Below the pieces are notes generated by a model. That model saw nothing but the letters and a program-made list of their open reading frames with translations. It did not search any database and was not told the DNA's origin. A DNA stretch of 64,000 bases from an uncultured Burkholderiales bacterium (GTDB lineage Bacteria; Pseudomonadota; Gammaproteobacteria; Burkholderiales; Burkholderiaceae), in assembly GCA_946480465.1 (NCBI GenBank), contig CAMLJY010000002.1:62001-126000 (forward strand). The letters are read 5' to 3'. Position numbers and translations under genes: made by a program. Within the stretch, counting starts at the first letter, position 1, and each line of letters opens with the position of its first letter. Shown here one piece after another: positions 45,529-56,384 of this stretch.

Positions 45529-48500
45529 TCAGCCGCGGATCAGCTCGACCAGCGCGTTCGCATCCAGCGGCGCCAGTCCCTCGCCGCCCTCGTCCAGCAC
45601 GCCGTCGGCCAGCTCGCGCTTGTGCTGGTGCAGCGCGACGATGCGCTCCTCGATGCTGCCGCTGCTGACCAGCCGGTACACGGTGACCGGCCGCTGCTGG
45701 CCGATGCGGTGCGCGCGGCCGCTGGCCTGGTCCTCGGCGGCGGGGTTCCACCACGGGTCGGCGATCACCACGTAGTCGGCCGCGGTCAGGTTCAGGCCGA
45801 AGCCGCCGGCCTTCAGGCTGATCAGGAACAGCGTGCCTTCGCCGCGCTGGAAGGCGGTGACGCGGCGCGTGCGCTCGGCCGCGGGCGTCGCGCCGTCCAG
45901 GTACTGGTAGCCGATGCCGGCCGCGTCCAGCGGCTCGCGCAGCAGCGCCAGGAAGTCGACGAACTGGCTGAACACCAGCGCCTTGTGCCCGTTGGCCGCC
46001 AGCTCCGCGGCCAGCTCGGCAAAGGCCTGCACCTTGGCGCCGGCGATGCCCAGCTCCGGATTCACCAGGCGCGGATCGCAGGCGGCGCGCCGCAGCCGCG
46101 TCAACTGCGCCAGCACGTTGATCTGCGCCTGGCCGCCCCCTTCGGCCAGGCTGCGCTCGGCCGCGACCAGGGCCTGGCGGCGCAGCGCCTCATAGTGGGC
46201 GCGCTCGGCATCGTCCGGCTGCACGGCCAGCGTCAGCTCGGTGCGCGGCGGCAGGTCATCCAGCACCTGGGCCTTGGTCCGGCGCAGCACGAAGGGCGCG
46301 ATCAGGCGGCGCAGCAGGCGCTGTGCTTCGCGGTCGGCGTCGCGCTCGATCGGTGTCGCGAAGCGCTCGTTGAAGCGTGCGGCAGTGCCCAGCAGGCCAG
46401 GGTTGCACACGCGCATGATGGCCCACAGCTCGGCCAGCCGGTTTTCCACCGGCGTGCCCGACAGCGCGAGCGTGAAGCCGGCCTGCAGTGCCTGCGCCGC
46501 CTGCGAGCGCTTGGCGGCCGCGTTCTTCAGCGCCTGGGCCTCGTCCAGCACCAGCGTGTGCCAGGCGCGCGCGGCGAAGCACTCGGCGTTCTGCTGCAGC
46601 AGCGGATAGGACAGCAGCAGCACGTCGTGCGCGCCGGCCGCGTCGATCTGGGCCTGGCGGTCCACGCCATCGCCCCAGGCGCGCACGTTCAGCGTGGGCG
46701 CGAAGCGTGCCGCTTCCGCCAGCCAGTTGCCGACCAGCGAGGTGGGCGCCACCACCAGGGCCGGGCCGTCGGCGCCGCGCGCCAGCAGCACCGCCAGCGC
46801 CTGCAGCGTCTTGCCCAGCCCCATGTCGTCGGCCAGGCAGGCGCCGCAGCCGGCGGCGGCCAGGCGCATCGCCCAGGCGTAGCCGTCGGCCTGGTAGGGG
46901 CGCAGCTCGGCCTGCAGGGTGCTGGGCAGCGCGGGCTGCAGCGCCCGCGCGGCCAGCAGGTCGTCGACGCGCCGGCGCAGCGCGGCGTCGGACTGCCAGT
47001 CGCTGCCGGCCAGCGCCGTTTCCAGCCACCCGGCGGCCAGCGCGGGCACGCGGGGGCCGCCCTTGGCCTGCTCGGCCACGGCAGCCAGGTCGGCGATGCG
47101 GGCGCGCAGTTCCTGCGTCAGCGCCAGGTAACGTCCTTCGCCCAGCGGCACGAAGCGGCCGCGCGACGCGGCTTGCCACTGCAGCAGCTGCTCGATGCCG
47201 ACGACCAGCGATTCGTCGACGCGCACGCCGCCTTCCAGCGACAGCCAGTCGCGCTGGCTGCGCACGCGCAGCTGCAGCTGCGGCAGGGCGGCGGTGGCCA
47301 CGCTCAGCGCGCGCCCGGCGGGCCAGTCCAGCGATTCGATCGCGGGCGAAGCGGCCAGCGCCTCCACCAGCGCCAGCGATTCCTCGGCGCCCTCCAGCTC
47401 GAACTCCGCCGCCGCGCCCTCGGGCGGAGCGCCCAGCATCGGGCAGGCGTCGAGCACCGCGGCCAGGTGGCGGCGCTCCGCGCCCAGGTCGCGCTGCGCC
47501 CCCAGGGTCTCGCCGCGCACGCTGGCGATCAGGCGCGGCCGGCCCTGGCCGGGGGTGAGGCGTGGGCCTTCGGGGCCGAAGGGCGCCACGGTCAGGCGCA
47601 AGCGCAGGCCGTGGCCGCGTGGCGTCAGTTCGGCGCGCAGCAGCGTCACGGCCGCCACGTCGCGCGCGCCGGGCAGGTGATCGGCCTGGACTTGAAAGTG
47701 AGCGGCCAGGCCCTGCAGCACCGGCTGCAGCTGCGCAGCGGCCGCGCGCGGTACCGACAGGCCCGCACCCAGCAACTGCGCCGCGCGCCGCTGCGCCGGG
47801 GTGAAGCGGACCAGCCGCGCGCGATCGGGGCCGTCGCGCAGCACGCTGAGCCCGGCCAGCGCCTCCGCGGCCTTGACCTCGCTTGCATCGGCGTAGCGCG
47901 GGGGCGTGGGCATGGACCGCAGCGGCGGCCGCACCACCAGGCGCAGGCGCTCGCCTTCATCGATGACGTCCAGCTCCGGCGTGCCTTCGGTCAGCGTGAC
48001 GGGCACGCCCGGCGCATCCGCGAACTCCAGGTGGGGGTGCTTGACCAGCGCGGCCAGCGCCGCCGCCAGGTCCATGCGCACGTCCCGGGCGGAGGCGTAG
48101 GCCGGTTGCTTCAGGCTGCGCGCCACCACGGCATCGTGTGGCGGCAGCGTGGTCATGCGCGAGACCTTCCACAAGGACACTTCCTGCGGCTTGCCCCAGC
48201 CGCGCGCGCCGCGCTTCTGTTCCTGCGGCGCCAGCGATGCGACGCGGCCATCGGCTTCAACCGCCATCACCCACAGCAGCCGCGTCGCCGCGCCATCCGC
48301 CGCCCCGGCCGGCGCGGCGGCCGGTGGCTCGGCGATGGCGGCCAGCGCGTTCAAGGCCGTCTGCCACGCGGCCTGCGGTGGCGGCACGAAGAAGGTGGGC
48401 GGCGACTCGGCGCCATCCAGCACCGCCAAGGCGTTGCGCAGGTCGTCATGCAGGCGCAGCAGGCCGGCGCCGTGCAGCCGCTTCATCAGCGCCTGCGCAT

Positions 48501-49791
48501 GCTGGCGTTCGGGCGGGCCGAGCGGCTGCCGGCCGCCGTTCGCACCGGCCCAGGCGCGCATCTGCCAGGCCCACAGGTCGATCGGCGCCAGGTAGCCCGT
48601 GTGCGTGTACGGGCCGAACACCGAGGGGTCGCGCGCCGCCTCGCCCTGCTGCATCTGCAGCGCGAGCGCGGCAATGCCCCAGGGGCTGTCCGGCGTGGGC
48701 TTGCGCTGGCCGGCCTCGGACAGGCACAGCTTCAGCGCCTTGTCGTGCTGCGGCCGCGCCTGCCGGGCGAGCAGGCACTGCAGGTACGGCCACAGCAGCG
48801 TCACCGGCAGCAGGTTCTTGCGCCGGCCGGCGGTCTGCTTCAGCTCGGCCAGCGCGCTGTCGTAGGCCGCTTCGGCGTCGGCCCAGCGGCCGCGCAGCGC
48901 GAGCAGCGCGGCACCGGCCCCGTCGGCCAGCGCGCGGCCGTGGCGGGTGTCCAGTACCGCCTCGTCGTCGTCCGCATCGGCAGCGGCCCGCGTGCGCAGC
49001 GGCTGCAGCAGCGGCTCGACGTCGTCCAGGCGGTTGCAGGCCAGCAGGTACTCGACCAGCGTCATCCGCAAGTGCAGGTGCTGCCGTGGCGAGCCGTCGG
49101 CCAGCAGCTCGCGCGCCAGGTCGGCCAGCGGCAGCGGGTCGGCCTCCCACTGCAGCAGCACGCGGGCCAGCCGCACGCCCAGCGTGCGCGCGCGGAAGGC
49201 GGGGTGCAGGCGACGGATCAGCGCGGGTGCGACGGCGGTGGACAACGCCCCGTCGATCAGGTCGTTCCACTCCATCCAGCGGCAGGCCGCGTGCCAGCGC
49301 GCCAGCTGCTGCGGCGATTCGCCGGCGAACAGCGCCAGCCGCAGCACGGCGATCGCTGCCTCCGGGGTGTGGAAGTGCTGGTGGCCGCCATGGCCATGGA
49401 CCTGCTCGACGCGCTCCAGCGCGGCGGCCATGTCGGTCCGCTGCGGACTGTCGATCACCCACGCCAGCACGGCGTTGTCCAGTTCGGGATCCAGGCGGCA
49501 GAAGCCGGGCCGGCCCGGGTGCTCGTCGAGGTGTCCGGCCTCGCGCAATTCCTGCATGCGGTCGCGCACCCGCTCGCTGGTGTACCGGCGCCCGTCCTGG
49601 TCGCGCGCGGCCAGCTCGCCCAGCAGGGTGTAGATCCAGGTCCGCGGCCGCAGCGTGGCGCCCAGCGCCAGGGCCACCATCACGTCGCGGTGTTCGCGTC
49701 CGGCGTGGTGAAACGCGGCGGGCATGGACTCGTCGCGGTGGGCGGCGGGCGCTTCGGGGAACGGGTCGTCGGTGAACACGGCGGGCGGCAC
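45529..49791 (-). CDS. SNF2-family DNA/RNA helicase-like ATPase
   Basis: A 1420-residue SNF2/HepA-type ATPase. The helicase core is in the last 500 residues: Walker A DDMGLGKT at about 986, the DEAQ box LVLDEAQALKN at about 1080, SGTPVENRLAELWAI, then the second lobe with LVFSQFVDFL, LISLKAGGFGLNLTAAD and QASGRAHRIGQQRP at about 1352. The N-terminal 900 residues are alpha-helical and repetitive without an identified domain and probably choose the target. Such proteins remodel nucleoprotein complexes or recycle RNA polymerase; this subfamily is uncharacterised. The stop is 25 bp before the Fpg-family gene. Confidence 0.9.
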   Translation of the reverse strand: MPPAVFTDDPFPEAPAAHRDESMPAAFHHAGREHRDVMVALALGATLRPRTWIYTLLGELAARDQDGRRYTSERVRDRMQELREAGHLDEHPGRPGFCRLDPELDNAVLAWVIDSPQRTDMAAALERVEQVHGHGGHQHFHTPEAAIAVLRLALFAGESPQQLARWHAACRWMEWNDLIDGALSTAVAPALIRRLHPAFRARTLGVRLARVLLQWEADPLPLADLARELLADGSPRQHLHLRMTLVEYLLACNRLDDVEPLLQPLRTRAAADADDDEAVLDTRHGRALADGAGAALLALRGRWADAEAAYDSALAELKQTAGRRKNLLPVTLLWPYLQCLLARQARPQHDKALKLCLSEAGQRKPTPDSPWGIAALALQMQQGEAARDPSVFGPYTHTGYLAPIDLWAWQMRAWAGANGGRQPLGPPERQHAQALMKRLHGAGLLRLHDDLRNALAVLDGAESPPTFFVPPPQAAWQTALNALAAIAEPPAAAPAGAADGAATRLLWVMAVEADGRVASLAPQEQKRGARGWGKPQEVSLWKVSRMTTLPPHDAVVARSLKQPAYASARDVRMDLAAALAALVKHPHLEFADAPGVPVTLTEGTPELDVIDEGERLRLVVRPPLRSMPTPPRYADASEVKAAEALAGLSVLRDGPDRARLVRFTPAQRRAAQLLGAGLSVPRAAAAQLQPVLQGLAAHFQVQADHLPGARDVAAVTLLRAELTPRGHGLRLRLTVAPFGPEGPRLTPGQGRPRLIASVRGETLGAQRDLGAERRHLAAVLDACPMLGAPPEGAAAEFELEGAEESLALVEALAASPAIESLDWPAGRALSVATAALPQLQLRVRSQRDWLSLEGGVRVDESLVVGIEQLLQWQAASRGRFVPLGEGRYLALTQELRARIADLAAVAEQAKGGPRVPALAAGWLETALAGSDWQSDAALRRRVDDLLAARALQPALPSTLQAELRPYQADGYAWAMRLAAAGCGACLADDMGLGKTLQALAVLLARGADGPALVVAPTSLVGNWLAEAARFAPTLNVRAWGDGVDRQAQIDAAGAHDVLLLSYPLLQQNAECFAARAWHTLVLDEAQALKNAAAKRSQAAQALQAGFTLALSGTPVENRLAELWAIMRVCNPGLLGTAARFNERFATPIERDADREAQRLLRRLIAPFVLRRTKAQVLDDLPPRTELTLAVQPDDAERAHYEALRRQALVAAERSLAEGGGQAQINVLAQLTRLRRAACDPRLVNPELGIAGAKVQAFAELAAELAANGHKALVFSQFVDFLALLREPLDAAGIGYQYLDGATPAAERTRRVTAFQRGEGTLFLISLKAGGFGLNLTAADYVVIADPWWNPAAEDQASGRAHRIGQQRPVTVYRLVSSGSIEERIVALHQHKRELADGVLDEGGEGLAPLDANALVELIRG

Positions 49792-49886
49792 GGCGGGATG
49801 TCGGGCAAGGCGTGCATCGTAGAGGCCCGCGGCGGGCCCGGCACCGATAATCGCCGGTTGCCCCCAGCCTTGCCCGCCGTCCGCCC

Positions 49887-51515
<1,629 letters not shown>

Positions 51516-51519
51516 GGCT

Positions 51520-52782
51520 TTGAAGGCGAAGAAGACGGGATCGCGCAAGGCGGTGTCCGAGCCGCAGCGAGAGCAACTGCAGGCCGTGCGCAAGCTGGCC
51601 GAGGCGGGCCACCTGGACCGCGCACGTCAGCGGCTGGCCGCGCTCCTCGCCGGGTTCCCGACCTTCAAGCCCCTGCTGGGTCTGGCGTGGGAAGTGGAAG
51701 ACATGGCCGGCGAACCGATCGCCGCCACGTCCTGCGCCTGGCGCTGGCACCAGCAGTCGCCCGGCAGCGTGGCCGCGCTGCAGGCGCTGGCCGGCAGCGC
51801 ACGCGAGGCCGGCTTCGCGGGCATCTTCGCGCAGGCCACCCACCGCCTGCGCCAGCTGCAGACGGGGGCCGGCGCCGCGCCGCTCGTCGACCACGTCGAC
51901 GCGCCGCTGGGCCGCCTGACGATCGCCGAGGCCGAGGCCATGGATCTGGGTCGCATGCACCTCGCGATGGACGAACCGGGCGCCGCGGCCGAGGTCCTGG
52001 CGGGGATGAACCACCCCTCCGCTCTGAACAACGTGGCGCTGTCCTGCTTTTCAGCCGGCGCTCCGGTCAAGGCCATGGAAGCCGCGCAGGCGGCGTGGCA
52101 GGCTCATCCGACCAACGTCTTCGCGCTGGACCTGCTGGCCCGGGCGCGCTGCTGGGTCGAAGGCTTTCCGGCTTGCGCGCCCCTGGCCCAACCGGCGCTC
52201 GAGGCGATACCCAATCGCGCCGAAGACGCCTGCGCGCGCGTGGCACTGTTGCGCTGGCTGGGTGAAGAAGCGGCTGCGCAGCGCGCCCACGACGAGGTGG
52301 CCGACGCCGGGTATTGGCAGGAAGCCGAACCGCGCCTGCTCGAGCGCTTCAAACAGCTGGCCAGCGCCGCGCCGGACGACGAAGGCGAAGCCCGCTGGTT
52401 TCCCCAGCCGTGGCGCAAGCGCCTCAGGGAACTGGCGGCGCAGGTGCAACAGGCCCCGGCCGCCGGCTGGCGTGCGCGTTGGGATGCGCACTTGCTGGCC
52501 TGCGATGCCCATGCCGACTACCTGCAGCGCGCGGGCATGCTGGGCTCGGCCACCGTGCGGCAGCTCGCGCGCGACATCCTTCTGTTGCGGGCGCGGCGCG
52601 GCGACTCTGTTGCGCTGGACCGGCTGCACCAACTCCTGAAGTCAGCGGCAGGTCCCGACAGCGAGCGCTCCGCGCTGCTGCAGGAACTGTCCGACGCCGG
52701 GCTGAGCGATGGCGACGTGTCGGGTGCATCTGAACGGGGCCCTGCGCCGCGTCCGGTCCCACAGCTTCACCCTGAGCGATGA
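51520..52782 (+). CDS. TPR-like protein of unknown function (possibly 5' part of a frameshifted gene)
   Basis: A 420-residue protein starting with TTG at 51520, with GGAGG eight bases ahead inside the end of prfC. It is rich in paired helices like tetratricopeptide repeats: AVRKLAEAGHLDRARQRLAALLAGFP, shown here only in part, and ALNNVALSCFSAGAPVKAMEAA. I recognise no named family. The last 25 residues (GASERGPAPRPVPQLHPER) change character, and a second frame with TPR-like sequence takes over from 52709. A lost or gained base near 52,710-52,780 may have split one gene of about 575 residues. Confidence 0.7.
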   Translation: MKAKKTGSRKAVSEPQREQLQAVRKLAEAGHLDRARQRLAALLAGFPTFKPLLGLAWEVEDMAGEPIAATSCAWRWHQQSPGSVAALQALAGSAREAGFAGIFAQATHRLRQLQTGAGAAPLVDHVDAPLGRLTIAEAEAMDLGRMHLAMDEPGAAAEVLAGMNHPSALNNVALSCFSAGAPVKAMEAAQAAWQAHPTNVFALDLLARARCWVEGFPACAPLAQPALEAIPNRAEDACARVALLRWLGEEAAAQRAHDEVADAGYWQEAEPRLLERFKQLASAAPDDEGEARWFPQPWRKRLRELAAQVQQAPAAGWRARWDAHLLACDAHADYLQRAGMLGSATVRQLARDILLLRARRGDSVALDRLHQLLKSAAGPDSERSALLQELSDAGLSDGDVSGASERGPAPRPVPQLHPER

Positions 52783-53242
52783 GCCCAGGCCGAGCCCCTT
52801 CACGGCGGCCGGCGAGGCGCTTGCCCAGCGCATGCACGCCGCCGTGGCGCGTGGTGACCTGGACGAGGCACGGCGCGAGGCCGAGCGCTTGTGCGAATGC
52901 GAGCCCCGGCAAGCGGCCGCGTGGGCCAACCTGGGCGCCGTGCTCGAGGGCATGAAGGCCCCGGTCCAGGACATCGAGAGGGCTTTCGGCAAGGCTCACG
53001 AGCTGGCGCCCGAGTACCTCATCGGGCGATGCGGCCTGGCGCGCGTTCGCGCCGCCCAAGGGCGCGTCGACGAAGTCAAGACGCTGCTGGACAGCCTGCT
53101 CGAGCGCGACGAGTGGCACCACAGCGAATACCGGAGCTACCTGATGGCGCAGGCGAGCCTGGCAAGGGCGCTGGGCGATGACGAGGCGCATCGGAGGTTG
53201 CAGCAGGCGCTGCGCGACCTGGTGGGCCAGTTCGGGGGGTGA
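52709..53242 (+). CDS. TPR-like protein (possibly 3' part of the preceding gene)
   Basis: A 177-residue frame overlapping the preceding gene by 74 bases in another frame. Its body is clearly coding: MHAAVARGDLDEARREAERL, AAAWANLGAVLEGM, then AFGKAHELAPEYLIGRCGLA, all TPR-like. The first 30 residues after the ATG at 52709 (ATCRVHLNGALRRVRSHSF) look non-coding. Either translation starts later from a rare codon, or this is the continuation of the upstream gene after a frameshift. It converges with the FHA gene. Confidence 0.6.
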   Translation: MATCRVHLNGALRRVRSHSFTLSDEPRPSPFTAAGEALAQRMHAAVARGDLDEARREAERLCECEPRQAAAWANLGAVLEGMKAPVQDIERAFGKAHELAPEYLIGRCGLARVRAAQGRVDEVKTLLDSLLERDEWHHSEYRSYLMAQASLARALGDDEAHRRLQQALRDLVGQFGG

Positions 53243-53345
53243 GGACGGGGGCGCGGGCTGCCTCCTCGTCGAACCCGGCGATGGCCCGCTGGATCGCCAC
53301 GGCGTCCGGTCCCGGCGGCGCCGCCGCGCCATCGTGCGCGCTCGG

Positions 53346-53825
53346 CTACAGCGCCCAGCCGGCCAGTGCCAGCGAAGCACACATCATCAGCATCACTGAC
53401 ACGCGGCGGGCGCCGCTGGAGCGGCGAGGCTGCGAACGCACGGTGTCCAGCAGCTGAGCGTCTTCGCACAGGATGCTTTCGGGGAATCCGGTGTCGGCCG
53501 ATGGTGCCGGCGCATAAGAGCGGTCCAGCTGCAGCCGGAAGCTGCCGATCTCGATCTCATCGCCGGCCACAAGGCTGCGGCGGCGCTGCGTGACCTCGTC
53601 GCCATTCAGGCGCACGGGCGCGTCGCCGATGCGCTGCAGCGCGACCGCCAGTTCGCCCACATGCACGACCAGGTGCCGCGGGCGCGCATCGCTCCCGGCA
53701 AGCAGTACGCCGCAATCGTTGCCGGAGCCGACGATGTTCTCGCCGCGGTCCAGTGCAAGCGCGCGGCCCTCGGCTGCGCCGCTGAGGAATCGCAGGCACC
53801 AGCCGCCGCTGGGCGTCGCGGTCAT
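53346..53825 (-). CDS. FHA-domain protein with C-terminal membrane anchor
   Basis: A 159-residue protein. An FHA-like fold covers about residues 8-105: GRALALDRGENIVGSGNDCG, then DARPRHLVVHVGELAVALQR and AGDEIEIGSFRLQLD. The last 20 residues (VSVMLMMCASLALAGWAL) are a membrane segment. The layout, FHA then one membrane helix, recalls the cytoplasmic end of secretion-ring proteins such as SctD, but the periplasmic part is missing. FHA proteins are frequent partners of type VI secretion loci, and one begins 4.4 kb away. The ATG at 53825 is behind GGGAGG. Confidence 0.75.
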   Translation of the reverse strand: MTATPSGGWCLRFLSGAAEGRALALDRGENIVGSGNDCGVLLAGSDARPRHLVVHVGELAVALQRIGDAPVRLNGDEVTQRRRSLVAGDEIEIGSFRLQLDRSYAPAPSADTGFPESILCEDAQLLDTVRSQPRRSSGARRVSVMLMMCASLALAGWAL

Positions 53826-54094
53826 GAGGTCCTCCCTGTGCATGGACGGGTCTTGTGTGTTCGGAGATTCAGGCCGCCGCGTCGCTACGATGACTTCCGA
53901 TTGCGCAGCAGCTTGCACAAGTTGGAGCATCTCGCGGTTTGTCGATGCTCCATATTCAGGCTAGTGGCCTGCGTCCCGTGAATGGCGCAATTCTGGTAAT
54001 TGCGAACTCAGAATTCGCCAAGTTGAATAGGGGCGCGGCATGCCGATTTGCTCTTATGCAGGGGGCGATTTCTCGTGGATTCGATTCGCTGCAT

Positions 54095-54508
54095 CTACTT
54101 CTGCCCGCGCTGTGGGAAGATGATTCTGGTCAGTCCGAATCGCTCCTTCCGCCATGCGCGGGCGTGCTCGATTCCGCCGATGGCCTCATCGTCCAAGGGG
54201 TCATCGAAGAATTCGATGCGATTCGATCCGGATGACGAATCGAATTCGGCCCACCCCCAGGACCAGCAGGCACCCGCTTGCGAGTTCGATTGCCTCCATT
54301 CAGAATAGATGAAATCAAAAAGACCCGAATCGGAAACAAGCATGCGTACGCCGCCCGACGCATCCTTGACGAAGCACTCAGCAGTGCCTGCGCCTTTGGT
54401 CGCGTTGAAGTAGAAATACAGCGTCTCTCCGTGTTCGAGAGTCACCTTCGCACTACGGAGCAGCCCTTGTGCGAATTGCGGAGCATGGGGATGGTGCACG
54501 GCTGTCAT
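54095..54508 (-). CDS. Putative immunity protein of the adjacent nuclease toxin
   Basis: A 137-residue acidic protein; its ATG overlaps the stop of the toxin gene (ATGA) behind a GGAGG-type ribosome-binding site. Overlap in this order, toxin then immunity, is the rule for polymorphic toxin systems. Residues include ETLYFYFNATKGAGTAECF and many Asp/Glu in the second half (FFDDPLDDEAIGGIEHA). No family recognised. Base composition is lower in GC than the surrounding genome, indicating acquisition. Here the reading frame is intact although the toxin gene is broken. Confidence 0.65.
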   Translation of the reverse strand: MTAVHHPHAPQFAQGLLRSAKVTLEHGETLYFYFNATKGAGTAECFVKDASGGVRMLVSDSGLFDFIYSEWRQSNSQAGACWSWGWAEFDSSSGSNRIEFFDDPLDDEAIGGIEHARAWRKERFGLTRIIFPQRGQK

Positions 54509-56046
54509 GGCTTTCCTCCTGGCGCGTTCGTAAAGTTGCGTTCGAAATATTCTCCATCAATCCAGAATTTGACGGTGATCTTCTCTGGTCGAAGAGAGGT
54601 CCCGGCATACTCGAACTTCCATTCCACTTCAACGGTTTGACCCTGCCGAAGTGCGCTGGACCACAAACCTTCCATGGACCGATACGTTCCCCGATTGAAG
54701 TTCGCATCCTGAGCAAATAGGTTGAACTCCTCGGTGGGCGGGTTGAAGCGGTGTCCGACGATATGACCGCCGTCGTCCTTGGCAAGGCGATCAGAACCGC
54801 CCGCTTGACGTTGAAGGTTGGTGTTGCGTGAAGCGCTGCCGTCCAGCGCAAGATTTTCAGTTTGCGCCGAGGAAACCCGACCCAGGCCGTCGAAGGAGTA
54901 GTTGTGGCCGTTCGCCTGTACCGTCCCGCCTGGCAGTCGCTGCAAGCGCGGAGTCGGGCTGCCCGAACCGTCTTGGCCGGCCAATCCGACGATTGAGCCG
55001 CCACCGAGAGCTGTGAGGTACAGCTTGGTGTCGTCACCAGCGAGGCTAGTGCGGACGTAATTGTCGACCGGACTGTCGGCGACGGGCTTTGCCGGAAATG
55101 GCACCGATGCGCGCGCCCCGGTCGGTGACGGCACCGGTCTTCGGATCGATCCCCTTGGCGTCCAGGTTCTGGCTGACCGCGCCCATGATGGCGCCGGTGA
55201 TGGCGCCACGCACCACGTCCTCGAAATGGACCGTGCCGTTCTGGAACAGCCCGCCGATCACCGAGCGGTGGCGCCCATGATGGCGCCCACGGCGATGGCG
55301 TTGGTGACGCCGTAGGCCGCACAGATCGCGGAGCCGACGCCCCAGGTGGCGACGCCGATGACGACGGTGACCACGACCGTCTCGGCCCAGTTGTTCTCGG
55401 GGACGATGTTTTCGTTGGCGGTGACAAAGCCCAGGTTGGGGTCGAACCAGACCGCCTTGGGATCGAACATCTCCCGGGGCTGGGTCAGGTCGATCCGCGT
55501 CAGCGCGGCGTGGCTCATGCGGGCGCGGTCCCAGCACAGCTCGCTCGTGCTGTCGCTCGTGTCGTAGCGCTTGAACTGGGCGCTGCCGGGGTCGATGCCG
55601 CCGGATGTGATGTGGAAGATCTCGCCGGAGTCGCTGTAGCCCGTGACAACGCGCGTGATCCTGGCGAAGCTGCCGTCGTCGCCGTGGGCAGAGGCAAAGG
55701 CGCGGGCCGCAAGGCTGTCGCCCTTGGCGTAGTCGGCGGTGAAGACCTCGGCGCTGAACTCCCAGCGGTCCGGCGTGCCGTCGCTCTCGCCGCAGCTGGG
55801 CGTGCCGGGCACGAAGACCCAGCCGCTGCCACCGGTGCCGGGGCCTTGCAGGGCGGCGTGGTCCATGGCGGGGAGGGGGGGCAGCAGCAGCTCGTACAGG
55901 GCGATCTGGTCGGGGCGTGCACAGGGACCGGCCGCAGCGGCTGCGGCATTGCCAGCGCAGCAGCCGATGCATCGTTGGGGGCCTCGGCGTCCGATGTACA
56001 GATCCTCCTCATGATGCAGCGCCATGAAGACGTGCGACCCAGCCAT
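54505..56046 (-). pseudogene. Nuclease-type polymorphic toxin gene disrupted by two compensating frameshifts
   Basis: Three pieces on the minus strand read as one protein of about 514 codons. Piece A (56046 to about 55258) ends in a hydrophobic/glycine region, VVVTVVIGVATWGVGSAI. Piece B (about 55258-55090), in another frame, continues with SVIGGLFQNGTVHFEDVVRG. Piece C returns to the first frame from about 55090 with VADSPVDNYVRTSLAGDD. The C-terminal 120 residues are a DNA/RNA non-specific endonuclease-like domain: KDDGGHIVGHRFN, EEFNLFAQDANFNRGTYRSM. One base appears lost near 55258 and one gained near 55090. This may be true decay or a sequencing error. The N-terminal delivery part is not recognised. 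Confidence 0.7.
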
Positions 56047-56131
56047 GAGATGGAGCTGGCAGCGGCTGTGTCTCTACTTGCTTGCTATTGCAGCCACTTT
56101 ACCGACCGAGTCCTTTGGTCGGAGTACTTAA

Positions 56132-56368
56132 AGGAATCGGCACACATCGCCGCTTATGCCCTCCCAAGTGGAGTGCATCTATTGGGCTGCTCAGGGACTT
56201 TCGGTAAAGGAGACCGCGAGGGCGCGTGGCAAGAGTCCGGCTACTGTCGGAAACACAATCCAGGCCGCGATGCGGCGGCTGGATTGCACGCGAAAGGAGC
56301 AGGCCGTGCGACTCTGTCGTGAGAATATGTGGTTTCCTCCTCGTCTAGCCACCAGCCGAAGAGCCTGA
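56132..56368 (+). pseudogene. LuxR-type helix-turn-helix remnant
   Basis: A frame of up to 79 codons, ATG at 56156, encoding little more than a LuxR/GerE DNA-binding domain: IYWAAQGLSVKETARARGKS, then ATVGNTIQAAMRRLDCTRKE. It aligns with the C-terminus of the LuxR regulator at 57362, including the residues SPL just before the ATG, whose counterpart there is SPLTP. An in-frame stop at 56129 cuts off any ligand-binding domain. It is therefore most likely the tail of a decayed regulator. A functional single-domain regulator is less likely. Confidence 0.6.
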
Positions 56369-56384
56369 GCGACGAGAGAGGCAG

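Noticed and set aside
52779..52960. An ATGA-overlap start after the first TPR frame
   Set aside because: The frame it opens reads as Arg/Pro-rich noise and stops soon; the real continuation is in another frame.
53939..54235. A 98-codon plus-strand frame
   Set aside because: It is partly antisense to the immunity gene, lacks a ribosome-binding site and has no recognisable features.
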